Below, in pieces: positions 32,745-34,987 of a stretch of 34,987 nucleotides of DNA; the first letter of the stretch is position 1; every line of letters begins with the position of its first letter. The DNA lies in assembly GCA_007376285.1 (NCBI GenBank), contig VMFZ01000006.1, positions 1 through 34,987 of the forward strand. The letters are read 5' to 3'. Below the pieces are notes generated by a model. The model did not search any database. It saw nothing but the letters and a program-made list of their open reading frames with translations, and had not been told where the DNA came from. The translations under genes and the position numbers were made by a program. Source of the DNA: Parcubacteria group bacterium Gr01-1014_17 (GTDB lineage Bacteria > Patescibacteriota > Minisyncoccia > Phycocordibacterales > UBA10002).

Positions 32745-32782
32745 ATTTAGCATTAAGATACGATCGTGGCTTAATGCTAAAT
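32745..32782. repeat. Hairpin with conserved ATACGATCGT loop (copy 2)
   Basis: 13-bp stem ATTTAGCATTAAG/CTTAATGCTAAAT around ATACGATCGTGG. Compare 11113-11136. The glycosyltransferase stop codon lies inside it. Confidence 0.8.
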
Positions 32783-33838
32783 CATAAGAACACCCGATGT
32801 TGATAGGCGGCAAACATCGGGTGTCATTCTTTGACGGACTAACAAACGCCACTCTTCTACTTGCTTTCGTATCTGCTCATCCGCGCTCGGAAGCGCGGCA
32901 AATGAGGCGCGCGCGGCGTGCCCAAGTCGGGCGCGCAACTCCGTATCCTCAATAACGCGTCTCATCGCAGCAACGAGCGCATCTTCATCGCTGACCGGAA
33001 TCACGATTCCGTTTTCTCCATTTTTAATAAACTCTCCTGCACATCCGACATCCGTCATAATAATTGGAAGGCCGTAGGCAGCGGCTTCCGTCACGACAAC
33101 TCCCCATCCTTCTGAATCGGAGGTAAGCAAAAAGGCGTCTGCTTCTTGATAATACTTCTCTAGATTTTCCTGCCTCCCTTCAAACCTTATCTTCTCTTCT
33201 ACTTTTTCGCTTTTCGCTTTTCGCCCTAAGTTCTTCTGCTCCGGGCCATCTCCGACAATGACCAATCGCGCCTGCGGAAACTTTCTTACCACCTGTGCAA
33301 ACGCGCGAATCTGGAGCGCGATGTTTTTCACAGGAACAAGCCGACCAACGGTAAGAAATACAAAATCCCCCCCTTCCTCCCCCCCTTTACAAAGGGGGGG
33401 CTGGGAGGGGATTTGTGTATAAACAGGAAGCACATACGAGCGCGGAGAAATTTCGCGTCTTAATCTCTCACTCACGACTCTTATCTTATCCGCGTGGCGC
33501 AATACAAATCGCGCAAGCAATTTACGCACGCCGCGCAACTTCTCAAACCCGTGAACCTGCACTTCCAGTGGTATGCGAGATTTCTTTGCGAGCATATACG
33601 CAAGTAACGCCAAATACGAGGTGTCTTGAACGGTAATAAAGTCAAAAAGCTTTTCCGAAAGAACTTTTCTCGCTTGTTTCCACAACTTAAAAAACTTCGC
33701 GACCTTACTGCCGCTATGCGAAAATGGCGTTAATACAACAATTTCTCCAGCAGCGGCGGCAAGCGTAGCGAGCCGCTTTTGCACTAGCGTTCCTTCTTTC
33801 AACACCTCTTTATCTAAACTTAAATTAAGTACGCGCAT
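32777..33838 (-). CDS. Glycosyltransferase family 4-like (GT-B fold)
   Basis: 353 aa starting MRVLNLSLDKEVLKEG. The GT4 domain is clear: VFLTVGRLVPVKNIALQIRAFA, RLVIVGDGPEQKNL, FEGRQENLEKYYQEADAFLLTSDSEGWGVVVTEAAAYGLPIIMTDVG with the EGWGxxxxEA nucleotide-sugar motif. It transfers a sugar to a glycan or lipid; the acceptor is unknown. Two oddities. Residues about 142-157 (IPSQPPLCKGGEEGGD) come from a C-rich palindromic insertion at 33363-33414. The last 15 or so residues (TPDVCRLSTSGVLMI) are encoded by the palindromes at 32790-32824 and 32745-32782, so the original stop was probably lost. Its start overlaps the end of the reverse transcriptase gene by 14 nt. Confidence 0.92.
   Translation of the reverse strand: MRVLNLSLDKEVLKEGTLVQKRLATLAAAAGEIVVLTPFSHSGSKVAKFFKLWKQARKVLSEKLFDFITVQDTSYLALLAYMLAKKSRIPLEVQVHGFEKLRGVRKLLARFVLRHADKIRVVSERLRREISPRSYVLPVYTQIPSQPPLCKGGEEGGDFVFLTVGRLVPVKNIALQIRAFAQVVRKFPQARLVIVGDGPEQKNLGRKAKSEKVEEKIRFEGRQENLEKYYQEADAFLLTSDSEGWGVVVTEAAAYGLPIIMTDVGCAGEFIKNGENGIVIPVSDEDALVAAMRRVIEDTELRARLGHAARASFAALPSADEQIRKQVEEWRLLVRQRMTPDVCRLSTSGVLMI
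32790..32824. repeat. Palindromic repeat, family C (copy 5)
   Basis: ACACCCGATGTT/AACATCGGGTGT with loop GATAGGCGGCA: the inverted copy of 308-344, identical over 36 nt. Confidence 0.88.
33363..33414. repeat. In-frame C/G-rich palindromic insertion in the glycosyltransferase
   Basis: Inner stem CCCCCCCTTT/AAAGGGGGGG and outer AAATCCCC/GGGGATTT arms. Encodes IPSQPPLCKGGEEGGD. From general knowledge, related PPLCKGG-coding repeats occur in many environmental bacteria. Confidence 0.8.
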
Positions 33839-34814
33839 GGGTACTACTATAACTCGCCAGAATGCGTTTTTGTAGCGCAAATGTATTCCCATGTTTGCAC
33901 AAACCAACATAGGAAAAAAAATTATGCTCATTCACTCGTTTTAACATTCTCCGCCGCGTAGCCGTCCGCAAAACGCGATGATTCGGAAAATGCACCCAGC
34001 CGAGGAAGTCAACTCCGGAAGCAAGAGTGGCGATGGATATTTTGTCAGGATGTAGTGCAAGGCGGAGTTTTTCGGAAAGAAATCGGGATAGGAGTGAAAT
34101 AATAGAGTAGAGAAAGTCCTTGTTTTGTGAAAAGATGACGAAATCATCGGCATAGCGGATATAGTATTTGACCTTGAGTTCGTCTTTAACGAACTGGTCA
34201 AACTCATTCATATAGATATTAACGAAGAGCTGGGAAGTAAGGTTGCCGAGCGGGAGACCTTTTCCTGTTGTTTCGGAATTGAAACTGTTAATGATTTCTT
34301 TGAGAAGCCGGAGAATATCTGTATCGGGAATTGAGCGAGCTTGAATATTGAGGAGAATCGCATGGTCAATGTTAGCGAAAAACTTGCGGATGTCGCATTT
34401 AAGAATATAGCAGGTGCGTTTTCCATTTTCGCCAAGCCACGACGCAAAAGAGTAAAAACGGTTGAGTGCCAGATGTGTTCCTTTTCCAACACGACACGAA
34501 TATGAATCATATATAAATTCTTGGTCAAAGAATGGGTAGAGTATGCGATACAGTGCGCGATGCAAGAGGCGGTCACGAACCGTTGCTTTGTGAATATCTC
34601 TTTCCTTTGGTTCGTAAATCTTAAAATGCCTATAAGAATCGTGTCGGTATGTTCTGTTGCACAGACATTCGTGAAGCGTTAGGATGTGTTCCATTAGCCG
34701 CAGTTGAAACTCTTGCACATCGTGTCTTCTCCGTTTTCCTTTCACAAACTCTTTCCACGCCGCGAGCAGGTTTTCAACAGAAATAACTTCGCCAAAGGTA
34801 TGAATGAATTTCAT
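33825..34814 (-). CDS. Reverse transcriptase of the diversity-generating-retroelement type
   Basis: 329 aa starting MKFIHTFGEVISVENLLAAW. RT motifs in order: RDIHKATVRDRLLHRALYRIL (about 72-91), YSCRVGKGTH, catalytic D141 in KCDIRKFFANID, GLPLGNLTSQ at 186-195, catalytic YADD at 221-224, and DFLGW. The motif ending SQ rather than the QGxxxSP of group II intron and retron RTs is typical of DGR RTs. There is no maturase X or endonuclease domain. An Avd-like gene is next to it, as in DGRs, but on the opposite strand with only 12 bp between the ATGs. No template or variable repeat pair was found. TAGAAT ends 7 nt before the ATG. The C-terminus overlaps the glycosyltransferase start and may be slightly altered. 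Confidence 0.88.
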   Translation of the reverse strand: MKFIHTFGEVISVENLLAAWKEFVKGKRRRHDVQEFQLRLMEHILTLHECLCNRTYRHDSYRHFKIYEPKERDIHKATVRDRLLHRALYRILYPFFDQEFIYDSYSCRVGKGTHLALNRFYSFASWLGENGKRTCYILKCDIRKFFANIDHAILLNIQARSIPDTDILRLLKEIINSFNSETTGKGLPLGNLTSQLFVNIYMNEFDQFVKDELKVKYYIRYADDFVIFSQNKDFLYSIISLLSRFLSEKLRLALHPDKISIATLASGVDFLGWVHFPNHRVLRTATRRRMLKRVNEHNFFSYVGLCKHGNTFALQKRILASYSSTHART

Positions 34815-34821
34815 AAAAAAG

Positions 34822-34827
34822 ATTCTA
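34822..34827 (-). promoter_or_regulatory. Possible -10 of the reverse transcriptase gene
   Basis: TAGAAT on the minus strand with 7 nt to the ATG at 34814. It lies in the 12-bp gap to the divergent gene and its last base is the A of that gene's ATG. Confidence 0.4.
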
Positions 34828-34987
34828 TGAAGACCCCCCCCCCAACGGGTTTTGCCAGTGTTGGAGAAAATGAAGAAAGCATACCAATTATGGCGCCTCA
34901 TCCACGAGCGATTACCGAAAACACAACGATACACTATCGGTAACCGCATAGATAAACTCTTCGTTGAGAGCATAGAGGCAATCGTTA
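34827..34987 (+). CDS. Avd-like four-helix-bundle protein, partial, with a C10-tract frame break
   Basis: Runs off the right edge. From 34852 the frame reads LPVLEKMKKAYQLWRL, then IHERLPKTQRYTIGNRIDKL and FVESIEAIV, a good match to the four-helix-bundle accessory proteins (Avd/23S-IVP family) beside DGR RTs. The natural start, ATG 34827 (MKTPP...), is out of frame: ten C at 34834-34843 shift it by one. With nine C the ATG would read straight into LPVLEKM. Otherwise the first in-frame starts are TTG 34852, GTG 34858, TTG 34861 and ATG 34870, after a TGA at 34828. It is either a homopolymer sequencing error, a phase-variable tract or a start-defective gene. Confidence 0.72.

Noticed and set aside
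34704-34943. Plus-strand reading frame MKLLHIVSSPF...
   Set aside because: It is antisense to the RT and continues past the C-tract in the wrong frame for the conserved Avd-like protein.
33825-34973. Longer RT start, 53 codons upstream of 34814
   Set aside because: The extra residues are antisense to the Avd-like gene and do not resemble RT N-termini; the -10 box also supports 34814.

Overview
The window looks like part of a small-genome bacterium of the Candidate Phyla Radiation (Patescibacteria, Parcubacteria-like). This rests on the mix of genes: one compact type IV pilus locus, a giant secreted Cys-rich protein with a DUF5667-like N-terminus, GatCA, a RAYT transposase, a retroelement reverse transcriptase of the type common in that group, tRNA genes without encoded CCA, an intron in a tRNA, and many small palindromic repeats. 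No rRNA or species marker is present, so the placement is an inference.

Layout. 1-350: tRNA-Met(CAT) and the shared 3' end of a 5.4 kb surface-protein gene (350-5731, minus). 5828-6134: an initiator tRNA interrupted by a group I intron. 6200-8100: a small AT-rich island with an HTH/LAGLIDADG-like protein and two unknown proteins. 8289-8617: an intergenic block of palindromes and a structured repeat. 8624-10892: an operon of gatC, gatA and a membrane protein with a HEPN-like motif. 10932-11067: a probable small RNA. 11159-25490 (minus): one long type IV pilus locus running pilM, [toxin-antitoxin], pilN, pilO, pilP-like, pilB, a response regulator, pilT, [RAYT on the other strand], pilC, major pilin, pilD, four minor pilins and ligA. 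Together these encode assembly platform, two motors, pilins and the processing peptidase.

25511-29469: comF, tRNA-Ser(GCT), a fatty-acid-hydroxylase-like protein, an unknown secreted protein, a cupredoxin, a small membrane protein and a ZIP metal transporter. 29501-29703 (minus): an unassigned structured RNA gene with its own promoter and terminator and a tRNA-like cloverleaf. 29746-32618: recG and a GlcG/HbpS-like protein. 32640-32824: a second palindrome array. 32777-34987: a glycosyltransferase, a diversity-generating-retroelement-type reverse transcriptase, and, divergently, the start of an Avd-like four-helix-bundle gene that runs off the window.

Three themes cut across the window. First, many genes have an extended -10 box (TGnTATAAT-like) only 6-8 nt upstream of the ATG, which implies leaderless mRNAs. 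Second, short palindromic elements are inserted in frame inside at least seven coding genes. Third, intergenic palindromes recur as families with compensatory stem changes, and in two places as the same three-part array.
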